This document shows, piece after piece, positions 11,453-22,619 of a stretch of DNA of 64,000 nucleotides. Where the stretch lies: NCBI RefSeq assembly GCF_004210375.1, contig NW_027467782.1, positions 22,423,276 through 22,487,275 of the forward strand, read 5' to 3'. The stretch comes from Tachypleus tridentatus (lineage: Eukaryota; Arthropoda; Merostomata; Xiphosura; Limulidae). Each line of letters opens with the position of its first letter. Position 1 is the stretch's first letter. The position numbers were made by a program, and so were the translations under genes. The notes beneath the pieces were generated by a model that was given only the letters and a program-made list of their open reading frames with translations, was not told the DNA's origin and did no database searches.

Positions 11453-12599
11453 CTCTTCAAAAAAAGAAACGCAAAAGGGATATTTTTGTTATTTTAAAGA
11501 GAAATATATGTAATAACGTTACAAGCTCAGAGTATGTGATGTTACACGTGTTAAGGCACTGATTGTCAGACCAAAATGACAATAAAAGTTGTGCACTTTG
11601 AAAACGGAGGAAAACATCGGATTTTTCGACAAAACGCATGCTTGTCCAATAAATTTGTTTGAGAGATCTGCATGTTCTGCAAGTGCAACGTGTGCAAAAT
11701 CCCTATAAAAGTGACGGGTTCTCGGTTTCCATAGCTCAGTGTTAAGCCATCGACACGCAATACAGTCACGCCAAGACTGACTGAAGCACAACGCAACAAC
11801 GCCATTGGTCGCTTGGAAGCAGGCGAATCTCGATCAGATGTTGTCAGAGCTGTGAATGCCCACCCAAGCACCATCACAAGGCTATGGAATCGTCACCAAC
11901 AACATGGATCAACTCGTGACCGTCCACGATCTGGCAGACTTTATGTGACCACGCCCGCACAAGATCACTACATCCGGTTACGTCGCCTTCGGGATAGGAC
12001 CACCACTGCGACGTCTACTGCCTCAACCATACCAGGGCTGCGTAGGATTTCCGATCAGACCGTATGCAACCGTCTACGAGATTCTTAGGCCCCATGTGCA
12101 ACCCATCATGGTGAATGTTAACGACGTTTTTCACGACGTTTTTCTCACACAGCCCGACTCACCACTGTCTTCTTGAGACACCACAACATCAACTTTCTTC
12201 CCTGGCCCTCCAGATCACCAGATTTAAATCCCATCGAACATCTTTGGGACGAGTTGGACCGACGTCTGCGACGGCGACAACCTCAACCCCAGACTCTACC
12301 TCAGCTTGCAGCAGCTTTGCAGGCTGAGTGGACAGCCATTCCACAGGATGTGATTCGTCATCTCATTGCTTCTATGGGCAGGAGATGCCAAGCAGTTATT
12401 GATGCTTACGGGGGCATACTCGTTATTGACATTGAGTGACGTTAAACTTCAACTAGTGAGCGTGGACTACGCCTTTGCAGACTTTGGATGTTTAGCAGTG
12501 AATGTGCAAAGTTTCACACATGCCATACAGAACTACTCGGAATGAACTTGTTAACAATATGTCTCAAATTTTGCCTTTTGCGTTTCTTCCTTTGAATAG
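11453..12599 (+). mobile_element. Tc1/mariner-superfamily element, internally deleted, both ends present
   Basis: The termini are inverted repeats. The left end reads CTCTTCAAAAAAAGAAACGC and the right end, reversed, reads CTATTCAAAGGAAGAAACGC, each continuing AAAAGG. Both are flanked by TA (11451-11452 and 12600-12601), the target duplication of this superfamily. The 1147-bp element encodes the N- and C-terminal parts of a transposase joined by an internal deletion. It is therefore a non-autonomous derivative that could in principle be mobilised only in trans. Confidence 0.85.
11768..12439 (+). pseudogene. Tc1/mariner transposase, core deleted
   Basis: The N-terminal part, from about 11768, reads PRLTEAQRNNAIGRLEAGES and then SDVVRAVNAHPSTITRLWNR, a helix-turn-helix paired-type DNA-binding domain. 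Position 11768-11770 is ACG where the family start Met would be. This part ends at a stop at 12086-12088. After it come EILRPHVQPIMVN in another frame, then from 12173 RHHNINFLPWPSRSPDLNPI followed by EHLWDELDRR and IASMGRRCQAVIDAYGG. These are the block around the third catalytic residue (the Glu of NPIE) and the C-terminus. The block with the first catalytic Asp (the DESRF-type motif) is absent, and the second (HDNARPH-type) is damaged near 12130-12150. No active enzyme can be made. Assignment is secure by motif order. Confidence 0.85.
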
Positions 12600-12617
12600 T
12601 ATATGTGACTTACATGT

Positions 12618-12938
12618 AATACTGTGTCATTAATTAATATTTTAATTTAATACTGTTTGTTATTAATTAATATCTTAATTTAATAATTTATGTTATTAAT
12701 TAATATCTTAATTTAATACTGTTTGTTATTAATAATTTATGTTATTAATTAATATTTTGATATAAAACTGTATGTTATTAATTAATGTTTCATTTGATAC
12801 CGTTTGTTATTAATTAATATTTTGATTTAATCACTGTTTATTATTAATTTATGATTGAATTTAATATTGTTTGTTATTAATTATTATATTGATTTAATAC
12901 TGTATGTCATTAATTAATATTTTAATTTTAGTTGATAA
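12618..12938. repeat. AT-rich minisatellite, ~33 bp unit with TTAATTAA core
   Basis: About nine degenerate copies of TTATTAATTAATATTTTAAT followed by TTAATACTGTTTG. The array begins directly after the right end of the Tc1/mariner element and is followed by (TA)n and (CA)n runs to about 12990. Confidence 0.85.
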
Positions 12939-12941
12939 AAT

Positions 12942-12992
12942 AATATATATATATATATATATATACATACACACACACATATATAAGTGTGT
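12942..12992. repeat. Compound (TA)n(CA)n microsatellite
   Basis: A TA run passes into TACATACACACACACATATA. It probably varies in length between individuals. Confidence 0.8.
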
Positions 12993-12994
12993 AT

Positions 12995-14905
12995 GCTTGC
13001 AATTTAGAAATGATTTAGTCATGAAAGGTTATGTTTATAAGGGGTGTTACTGTGTCTAAAATGTTAAGATAACATAAATATTAATTATTTTAGCCATAAT
13101 GGAGGATACATTTTAAGAAGATTAAACATTAATGAGAGAGTCTTCGAAAGAAGTTATTGTATTTGTGACTGTATACGTTTATTGTTTTTTATTGTTTAGT
13201 CATCAGCTGTACATCTCTAGGAAGCATACAGAGTGTTTGATGGTATCTTTCTTGGTACTCTACGTGTAAGTGTATGAACTGTGTAGATCTAATATTATAA
13301 AGATGTTATACATCCATTGTTGGTTGCTTAAATGTCAGAAAGCTCTCAGGATGGTAAGAAAAACAAGTTCACGTTGTGTTAACATTTTCATAACTTGTTG
13401 CTGATAGAGATGTGTAATAATTACTTCACAATTCCGTACATAACTTTGCAGTATATGTTGACTTCTTATAGTGTTAATTTCTGTAGTTGTAAACATTTTC
13501 TTATAAATGTTTATGTCCATTTATGTTACTTTTTTAGTTGTTCTTTAGTTTCTTTCACATTTCAAATTACTCATTCTAATTTTCATTGTTAGGTAAGGTT
13601 CATGTAATGAGCCCTTACATGTGTGTCGTTTTATTAACATTACAAAATTAAAAGTAATTAATTACATTATGTAACAATAACAGTATTTTAAACCAGTACT
13701 GAAACACCTAAACAAATCCATATTATGGTTGGATATGTGGGGTTGTCAGATTATATCTTTTATTAAACAGTATTTCCAGTAGGTATTTATACTTACTACT
13801 AATTGTGATGTGATATGAATAATGAGTAAAATCTGAGAACAAGACTCAGAACCAGAGTCAGTTTACCATTTTAAGTTTAACTAACACTCACTGTGAGAAC
13901 TGTAATTAGGTGTTTTCAGTTACTCTGAGTAGGTTTTATTTCATTATTACAGTTTCATATGCCTGTTACCAGAAGGTTAATCTATAATAAACCGACTACA
14001 TGATAAAAGATATCATAAAATAGCTTTACTAAATTCATTCAGCAATAAATGTTAGATTTGTTAATTTAACACACTTACTACTTATTGTCAGCTAATACTG
14101 ATAGTGTAGTTTTATATACAGGAAAAGTTAAAAAATAGATAGTGTAGGTCATAAATCACTGTAACTGTTCTGTGTTTTAAGAAAAGTAAGTGAAATTTAA
14201 AGATTTATTTGTAAATAGTAATAATACACACACACACACACACACATATACACATGTGGAATGTATTAGAAGTCATTCACTTCTATTATACAAATGATTG
14301 TATTATACAAATTACTGGTCCTCTAAAACAAAGGAAAAAGTTGTGCTTAATAAAATTCAGTTTTATACTATTTTATATCAGCTGTAGTTACATATATACT
14401 TAATACACTAGATGTTGTTGCTAGTATATACAACAGTAAGGTTTGGAAGAGCCTAGTGATGTTGTTGTTAGTATACACAAGAGGGAGCAGTGGTAAGAAA
14501 TAGTAATGGTTAAATGCAAAGCCATGTTATGGGCTACCTTTGCTGTGCCCACCACAGGTGTCAAAATCCAACATTTAATATCATAAGTATTTTTGTTTGT
14601 TTTTTATGTATCTTATGAGAATAATCATTTGGTTGAATGTTATCTATTAAGGATATGAGGTATGACTATTAATCGATTAGCAAATTCCAGCCCAATTAGT
14701 TTTTGAAATAAAGAGCTCTCAGTCCACAACCTTTACAATAAAATCTTCAAAAAATAATACTTAATAATAAAAAATAAAATAATGAGAAATACTACACTTT
14801 TTATCAGTTGATTCTTTTCGTATGTCACAATACTAATTAGTTCAGCTGAGCAACCTTGAATTTAACTCACAATGGTAATACTAAATTATGATGATATTTT
14901 GATTA
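12995..14905. other. Gene-free sequence
   Basis: No exon was recognised. An (AC)n run lies at 14226-14246, and a short SINE-tail-like piece (GCAAAGCCATGTTATGGGCT) at about 14517-14572. The rest is unassigned. Confidence 0.4.
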
Positions 14906-14910
14906 TTTGG

Positions 14911-15400
14911 ATAACACTATGCAACACAAATTTTGTTCCTGGATAGCATATGCTATTTCTTAATGACTTATGTTGTAAAAGTACAGAAAATGGTCATTAT
15001 TCCCTTCAAACTTTGCTTTTGTGATCTGGATAATGAATTTAGAAACTAACCTATTTTCTATGTAAAAATGGGCAAATTTGCACATTTTTATTTACATAAG
15101 GTCTGAATAAAGCAACATATGTATAAAGATTCACATGTATCTACAGTAAAGTTATACACAAAAGTTAAGCAGTGAGTAGTTTTCTTTTAGATTTGTGACT
15201 GTAATGTAAATCACTTTCAAGTATTAGGCCCCAAATACAGTCTTCCATTATGTTTTGGTTATACACTCCCAGGTCACAAAAGCAGTTTGAAGAGAAAAAT
15301 AGGTCATTTCCATTTACTTTAGGCATGAGCCATTGGGAAATAACATTTTCTGCCCAGGAAGAAGAAAAGGTAAAAATTTGGTTACATAGTGTAGTTGAAA
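14911..15400. mobile_element. Foldback (MITE-like) element with long inverted arms
   Basis: The left arm (14911-15030) and the reverse complement of the right arm (15264-15400) align over roughly 120 bp. Both read ACACTATG, then CAAATTTT, CCTGG, TATTTC, AATG, AAAGTA, CTTCAAAC and TGCTTTTGTGAYCTGG. About 230 bp separates the arms. A second copy of the interior and right arm is at 4173-4510. No transposase is encoded, which fits a non-autonomous DNA element. No exact terminal duplication was established. Confidence 0.6.
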
Positions 15401-15449
15401 AGAGGGAAATTCTAATGTTTCTAACTGATTTCACAGGCTTATGAATTTG

Positions 15450-18400
15450 AACTTCATAAAAGTTTTGGTTTTATTTATAGATTTGCCATAATTCATATAT
15501 GCAAATTTCAAAATAATATATATATTTTTTTTTCTATTACATAAGGATGTCTTACAAATTATGGAGTAGAAAAAACTAACTTAGATGAAATTATTATTAC
15601 ATTTACTAAAGTGAACATTTATGTGTTTTATTATGTGTTTCTTGTGGGTTCTAGAAAGATTGATAAGACTACTTGGTCAATATTGGTTGTCATTATTTTA
15701 ATGAATCACTTGTGTTGAAGTATATATGACATGTTGTGGAAAATCTATGTGTGATGGTGATAAATGGTTATCATATTTGGATTCAATGTACAGGAATTAC
15801 TGTAAAACATGTAAACATTTCAAGACAGTAAAACCATTGAAGGCCTTTCTTATTTATGCTACACTAACCAAATCTCCAAGATAACCTAGATATGTTGTAT
15901 TTCATTAGAATTTTTGCCAAGTTTATTTCATTAGATGTGTTTAGAATTCTTCACATACTAATGTAACAAATATTAACTGGTCTGCAATTTCTAGAGTAAC
16001 TATTTTATTCCCTTTAAAAATAGAAGTTACATCATTGATAAGTCATCTGGCAATTTTCTGTTCACATGTGTCTGATCTTTGACTCTTAAAAACACGGATA
16101 AATATTGTTTGGCTCTGGTGCTTCAACTAGTATTAATTATTCAGTCTTGTTATTTTTACCACCAAATTATTAATTTTACATTCTGTTACAGTGTATGGTA
16201 TAAAGTGTAGTCTGAAAATAGCTTATGCTACTGAACATACTTTCAGCTGTGTGGTGAATCTTATACCTGATATTTGGTTACAAGTAGCATATTATTAAGT
16301 GATTCTGGTGTTGACTAGTTTTCTTCCACTTGGTTAGCAGTTCTGAATTAGTTATGACTATGCCTAAACATTATAGGACTTCAGCCTAGGTGTTTGCTAT
16401 AAATGTTGCAGAAAATACCTTTCTTTCTTTCTTTGTATTCAGAACTGTACCATAAATGACAGGTTTTCACAAATTTGTGTGTAGTGTTTTATAAGTTCAA
16501 AAGACAATTTGAATGAGTAAACAGTAAGTGGTATCAAGATTTAGATATATGTTTTTTAGTATTGAGAAAATAAAGGATATATTTGGATTATCAGTACTGT
16601 CCTCCCTTTGTTATTGGTCTTTCATTTCGAAGTAGGTAAAGACAGTTTGTAAATGTTTAATATCTATGTAGAGTATTTATTTTAAAAGTACCTGTAAAGT
16701 ACTTGGTTACGTTTTGCTATATTATTATTATTACTGAAGGATGAACAGACTGTTTTAGTGTATTTAATTTTGGAAATTGTTCTGAAATAGTAACTCAAGG
16801 AAGCAGGATGTGTTGTTGATTGGGATTCTGTTAAAACTGTAATGACTTTATAAAACATTACATACCACTGGTGCTTTTAGTTTTATATGTAGTCTAAGTG
16901 TATTAACTGACTTTCTACAAGCCACTCCAAACTTTACACAATCGTCTGTCATTTTACTTTTCTTTAATCCATTGTGCACAGGCTTGGTCTGTTGGAACAA
17001 CCCCATATTGGGGAAGAAATATTGAGCATAAACCTATATTTATTGTGTGCATCTATTTGAAATGTTGCAAGCTTTCAGTGAAATACAAAAGTCTGTTGTT
17101 TGCATAAAATCAGATGTCAAGATGCATCTTAACTGAGGATGTTAGTCTGAATCGATAAGTTGGATTTTTGTAAGTAATAATGATGTCTCTGATAAGCATG
17201 TCGTCTTGTTATTGAATTATTTTAACCTACAAAACTTATGAAATACATATTTTTAGGATTTATTCAGTATTCTTGTATGTTGTACTTGCTAGTTATCCAC
17301 CTTCTACAAAGAAGTATTAAATCAGCAGTGTAGGGTAAAACAAATAGTTAATAACTTTAATATCAGAAACATATACTGTCTTGGGTTATGCTCTGCAAAA
17401 GGTCGTGGATTTTGTACTTTGACCCACACCCTTGTGCATGGGATTAAGTAATTATTTTCCAGTTTAAACTATTAAAATACAGGTGTCACATTGTTGTGAA
17501 TATGTGCATGTGTATGTACAAGTGCACACACACACACATCTGTATCATACATTGTAGACAGAGTGCAGCTACAACTTATGTTGTATTTGCATATTTGCAT
17601 TATGTTATTTTGAATTTTTGGACATAAACTATTTAGTAAAAAATATTTCTGCATAAATACAGATGGAAAATATCAAATAATCATTTAGAATGATGAAGAA
17701 CAAATAATGGTTAGAACATTTAAAAGAAACTTAATTCCAGGATGTGTAACTTCAGAGAAGTATTTGTTTTTCAGTACACTGGAGACAACAGACTTCTTTC
17801 AGTCGAATGTTTAGATAATTTATCAGATTTAACTTGTGCATCTGTATTGAATATGAGTTAGTAATGTGAGAAAGTTGCAGGTGTAAGTTGATAACAAATG
17901 GAAAACAACCAGATATCATCCTGTGAAATGTGAGTGGTTTTCATGAGATCATAGGAAGCTTCGTACATATATGTTGATTATACACTTTAGGTATTGTTTC
18001 TCACTTATATACATGCACATATTCAGAAAAAGTATATGTGAAACCAAAAGTTTGTCTGTTATTTAAATATAAATGTATGAATTATATAGAACAGTCATAT
18101 CTTTAAATATTTAAGCTGTCTGCTTGGTATTTGTTGTGATTTGCTTCAGATTGCAAATTCTGTTGATTGATGTAATTGACTTTATCTATTGATTGGTATT
18201 TTTGTTAATAAGTATAACTCACGTGCATGTTACAGTTTATCACAAACAAGCACACATGTGGTCATAGATGAAATAAATCATATACAAATCTACATATATA
18301 TAAAAGTTTATTATATAATCATTTGAAATGCTAAAAAAAGTTATATATTGTGTGTTTGAAATCCATAAAGAACTAGTTTATGAAAATATGTACATGCCTT

Positions 18401-19690
18401 AGTTTATGGCTAAAGTAATCGTTATTCTTTTTTTTTTTATGTTCATAATCTGAACTAGTTTTGGGTCGGCCAGCATATTTGCAAGCCAGTTGGCAGCTGT
18501 GTAGGTCAAACATGTTCATTTATGGGAAGTTGAACTTTCAACTCTCAGATTGTAAGTTGGGTACCCTAACTACCAGGTCTAACTAAAATAGGAGTTGTTA
18601 GAGTCTTTTATTTATTACCCTGTTATTTAACTCTAAGTTTGTACTTCAGACTGTATTTCACTGCTTAAATATGCTCCAATGTGTGGTTGATCTAATCAGG
18701 ACTTTAGCAGGTTCTTAATGTTTGATGAAAGAGTGCACATACAGCATACCTTTTCAGAATTTCTACAGATAAATTTGAGAAGTCTGTTTACTTACTTATC
18801 ACATCTAATTTATTTTATTTCTATACAATGCCTTTATGTTCCTCTCACCCAAAATACAAGTTCTTTCCAGAGTTTCACACCCAACTTTATATTACTCGAG
18901 TTATTATCCACTCACTAAGATTGTCCATGTTCTTATAAGTTTGAAAACAAAATCTCAACAATTCCTACGTTTTAGTATCATCATCAGACATGGAAAGTTA
19001 CTACAGTGCACAGTTACTGTAAATATACCCATTAAAAAGGTTTCAAAACAGGCTTTTAAAAGATCCCAATTATTATAAACTATTTATCAGTACCTTCTGC
19101 TTTGCAAACTTACTGTAAAATTAATTTTTTTTACCTCCTGTTCTAATTATATCTAACTGTTGAATCTTTCCAAACATTGTTTCATGCTTTTTTATCAGTT
19201 TGTGTTTGAAATATACAAAGATAAAGATTTACTTTTCACCATAATTTAGTTGATGAAAGGTGCAGTATATTCTTTAGCTTGAATATAATTAGTAATTTAT
19301 TATTTACATTATTTTTATTTACTGAGTTTTGGTTTTAAAAATAAACAAAAAAGTCTTAAAATTGATTTGTTTTCTTAATATGTTGATATGTTATAAAGTG
19401 TAACAGGATACACAGTGCATATTCAACACTTAATGCAGTTTGGTAGAGTGCAGTCCAATTAACCATTCGCTGAATAATAATTTTATTTATAGATCATCTT
19501 TTATTTTAATGCTGTTGAAGTGTTTTTGTTATGTTTATCTTACAATATAGTCAGTCTGAGATGTCCATTTCATTCATTGTTATGTTATTTGTGTATTTTG
19601 TTTTTAAAAAAAGTGATGTTAGAGGAAATTCTGAAATAGCTGTTCTTTTGTAAAGAACATGACTTGAGTGTGCATATACTTTTTTCTTCA
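15450..19690. other. Gene-free sequence upstream of the DNAJC22-like exons
   Basis: This should be intron or 5' flank of the J-domain gene, but I found no exon for its N-terminal membrane segments. A short SINE-like piece is possible around 18475-18590. The other open frames here are short and unsupported. Confidence 0.4.
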
Positions 19691-19691
19691 G

Positions 19692-20138
19692 GTATTCATC
19701 CTGTTGGAAACATTGGACGAGAACAAGGCTCCTTCTGGTGGCCACTGTTAGGTGCCTACTTGACATACCCATTATACTTTTGGGACCTAAACTCTGTCTT
19801 CTCAGTGTTTTTTAACTGGTATTCTAAGAAATGGCAAAGAAAACCCCTTCCTAGACGTTCCATCTCGAAACGACTCTTGGTCCTTTCTTTTGTAGAGCAT
19901 TGTACATCTTTCTCTGGACTTCATGGCTATATTTCAACTGCACTGTGACAGATCAGAACGGAAATGAAATGAAGTGTTGAGATGCAGCTAAGAATTTTTT
20001 TTCACAAGTCTTGTGTGACAAGAAGTTAAATCTGTCATGAAAGATATTTATGTCTTTGCTCAGTATAATGGTTGGAAAGAAAGATGGCACCAATTAATTC
20101 AAGCATTTGATCTACAAGTAGAGAGAAATGCTTTGAAG
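19692..20138 (+). pseudogene. DNAJC22: DNAJC22 (wurst-type) homologue, membrane-domain exon, disrupted
   Basis: An acceptor (TTTTTTCTTCAG) opens the exon and a donor (AAG|GTAGTA) closes it. The first frame encodes IHPVGNIGREQGSFWWPLLG, then AYLTYPLYFWDLNSVF and SKRLLVLSF. This matches the AVGN...LTxPLFY region of DNAJC22/wurst multi-span membrane proteins, which in flies act in clathrin-dependent endocytosis and airway clearance. Around 19890 the frame shifts; after it ALYIFLWTSWLYFNCTVTDQ continues the protein. A TGA follows at about 19977. A further frame change comes before SVMKDIYVFAQYNGWKERWH and QLIQAFDLQVERNALK, the segment that leads into the J domain. Two frameshifts and a stop in one exon mean no functional product, unless the assembly itself is wrong here. 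Family recognition is good because both exons agree with the DNAJC22 domain order. Confidence 0.75.
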
Positions 20139-21424
20139 GTAGTAGATCCAAATAAATTGAATTTTCACATTTTAATATTTTATTCCTGTTGTTTTATTTC
20201 TGTGATAAATTAATATATTATTTAGATAGGTTTTGTTGTTATATTTACTTTTGACTAGAAATAACTGAAGAAATGTATAAACAATGTAAAAAATATGTTT
20301 ATTATTATCGCTTATTTATTTCACTTTTCTAAGACAAACTTTGGTATCTGTTTTTAGTGCTCATATTAAGGCTAGTAAAATGAACAATGCTTATCTGCCT
20401 TTTTCTCTACCCTCTTCTCATACATAAAGTGATAAAATGAATCTAAACCAATTTTTATAGACGTCCAACATTTAAATTTATGTAATTGGTACTTCTTTAT
20501 GAATGTGTTAAAAAACACATTTAGAACATTACATGCATTTGTATCTTTATAAATAAACATTTGGTTGCTAAAGTTATTCCTGTATGATTTGTGTTATAAC
20601 CAGTTCTTGGTTGTGACACAAGTCATGATACTGGAAAGAGAAAATAAATAGATATTAATAAGGTGGAAGCTAAAGCAACAACCTATTGTGTTGGTGGAAC
20701 TTATCATAACTAACATTTGTGGTAATGTAATGAACCATAAAGGAAAATTTGCAAGCCAGTGTGATTCAGGATGTCACATGTTGCATTGGTTGTATACTCT
20801 TGTTATAGTAAATGGGAAACACACAGAACACCTGATCAAAGGTCAATGGTGACATCCTCCATAACTGCTTTCAGTTGTGTCTTGGAAGCCTGATTTCTAC
20901 TGGTACGAAAGGCCAGGTTTTGGTTCTGCATATTATCATAGTCTCCTTACACATCTTAGATCACATTATAAAAACAGATTTGTTTCTTGTAAATCATATA
21001 GATGTCTGTTAGTGCTCTATGAGACATATAAATCCAGTTCTCTCCAAACCAAATCCAAAAGTTCACTTTGTTAGTCAAGCTGGTAATTAGTGCCCCTTCA
21101 AGTTTATGTCCTGGACAAACTTACTTCTTGTATCTCAGAATGGCTGGTATGGGTATTAACACTTTTACTAATAAAGCGGAGAACAACATTTTGACCTTCT
21201 TAAGTTATCTTCAGGTTAACCCAAGAAGATCGAAACATTGTTCTCTGCTTTATTAATAAAAGAGTTAATACCTATACCATCCATCCTGAGATACATTTTT
21301 ACTTACCTCTTGCACTACCTATGGTACAGAGCTGCATGGTAAAATATCATTTCAAATGGTCAAACTATAGCAAAATGAACTTGCATTGAAAGTCATAAAA
21401 GTAATATTTTCCTCTCATTTTTAG
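20139..21424 (+). other. Intron of the DNAJC22-like pseudogene
   Basis: GT at 20139 and AG at 21423-21424 flank about 1.3 kb. The split falls just before the VLxL start of the J domain. Keeping an intron rules out a simple processed pseudogene. The intron contains the inverted Penelope-type termini at 21121-21305. Confidence 0.65.
21121..21305. repeat. Inverted repeat of two Penelope-type termini
   Basis: The left arm (21121-21202) and right arm (about 21219-21305) are reverse complements with scattered mismatches. Both contain TTTATTARTAAAAG, TTAATACC and ATACCA. Each arm ends towards the centre in a hammerhead-like core: on the plus strand AAGAAGATCGAAACATTGTT, on the minus strand CTGAAGATAACTTAAGAAGG followed by TCAAAATGTTGTTC. 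The whole can fold into a long hairpin. Confidence 0.7.
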
Positions 21425-21607
21425 GTTTTAAATCTGTAGTCCAGTGCTATACAGGAAGAGATCATGGCTCGTTACTGGATACTCTCCAGACAGTGGCATC
21501 CTGATGAGCATAAATATCCTGGGGAGAAGGAGGTAGCACAAGAGAAATTGAGATATGAAGTGCTGTCTCAGATTAAGTCGAAGGGGCTGACTTGTAACAA
21601 AAAGTAA
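21425..21607 (+). pseudogene. DNAJC22: DNAJC22 homologue, J-domain exon, disrupted
   Basis: The exon starts after a TTTTTAG acceptor in the phase left by the donor at 20139. It encodes VLNL, then a TAG at 21437-21439, then SSAIQEEIMARYWILSRQWH, PDEHKYPGEKEVAQEKL, RYEVLSQIKSKGLTCNKK and TAA. The HPD tripeptide that J proteins use to stimulate Hsp70 ATPase is present. Between EKL and YEVLS the usual FMEIQxA residues are missing, so the third J-domain helix is shortened. The nonsense codon at the start of the domain and this loss add to the lesions in the upstream exon. In related proteins the J domain is also C-terminal, which supports joining the two exons. Confidence 0.78.
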
Positions 21608-21699
21608 CAAGATAATCCTGGGGCAATGCAAAACTAAGTAGGAATTTATAATGGAGCAATTAAAATACATATCTGTTTCAGTATGACCACATCATACAA

Positions 21700-22015
21700 A
21701 GAATCTACTGATAAACTGTTCTAACTAGTCTAAATATCTGGTATCTACAAAACATTTCAGTCATTCCTTTGTTTATATAATGTTTACAGTTAGTTAGATT
21801 TCTTCAGTATATTTGGTCTGAGGATTATTATTATTCTGTGTATTTTGAATAATAATGGAAATTTCCAGTATTGTTGGTAGAAAAGAACTTATGAATATGT
21901 TCAGTGAATCCGTCAAAGTACAGCTTTTAATAGTCAAAATACAGTACTGTGAAATTGATGGAGTATTTGGTTAACTAAATGTATTCTCCTTTAATAAAAA
22001 AAGACTAAATCTGCA
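21700..22015. other. Gene-free sequence 3' of the J-domain exon
   Basis: No further exon is expected, because the J domain ends the protein. Nothing else was recognised. Confidence 0.4.
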
Positions 22016-22018
22016 CTT

Positions 22019-22288
22019 CTATTGGGTAGTTTTATGTGTAACTGATAATGGTTTATTTGTAAAAAAAAAAAAAAAAAGTAGACTTGAATTCAAAGTTTGT
22101 GTTTTATGATGGTTCATTGCTTTTGGAAACTTTCTTTTGAGAAAATTCTCCTTCTGAATTAATTCCTTAAACCAGAGTGGATGCTGCCAGTATTCAGCCA
22201 AAAATCCTGATTTTATCCACCGAACAGTGACAGCATCTGACAATGTGTACGTCTCTTTTATGAAAACTAACCTGAACCATGTTATTGT
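22019..22288 (-). CDS. Unrecognised candidate exon (minus strand)
   Basis: A strong minus-strand acceptor (TTTCTTAATTTTACAG) opens a frame reading TITWFRLVFIKETYTLSDAV, then TVRWIKSGFLAEYWQHPLWF and KELIQKENFLKRKFPKAMNH. It then runs into a poly-A/T tract and a stop. The residue mix is more protein-like than neighbouring ORFs. I do not recognise the family, and no partner exon was found. It could be chance or an old transposon piece. Confidence 0.2.
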   Translation of the reverse strand, partial: TITWFRLVFIKETYTLSDAVTVRWIKSGFLAEYWQHPLWFKELIQKENFLKRKFPKAMNHHKTQTLNSSLLFFFFFTNKPLSVTHKTTQ

Positions 22289-22619
22289 CTGTAAAATTAA
22301 GAAAATTGAAATTTCATAAAGTATGGTGACAGTTTTAAGGGAATCATTAAAATAATTCCAGCAAAATGTGCAACAAATTACAGGTTTAAAGAATTGAAGC
22401 ACAACAAGTAATCACTTTTGGGAGGACCCGACTTCTCAGTGTGTTTTTCTCTGAAGTTTCCTTTATGCACCATTCAAACTTAATTTCCAAGAAAAGAAAC
22501 AAAACAATTTGATACCAGTTTAAGTGATTGGTAGTAATAAGTAGAAGGAAAAATATAATGGAATATTTAAGTTTAGAACTACCTGGATGATAGTTGTTGA
22601 AACATAAGTAGAAAGACAA

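Noticed and set aside
16980-17040. Possible N-terminal exon of the DNAJC22-like gene
   Set aside because: A frame with Trp/Gly residues was inspected, but no HHFYLG-type motif or splice sites support it.
22386-22619. 77-codon minus-strand ORF next to the candidate exon
   Set aside because: Hydrophobic low-complexity residues, and no acceptor/donor pair linking it to 22019-22288.
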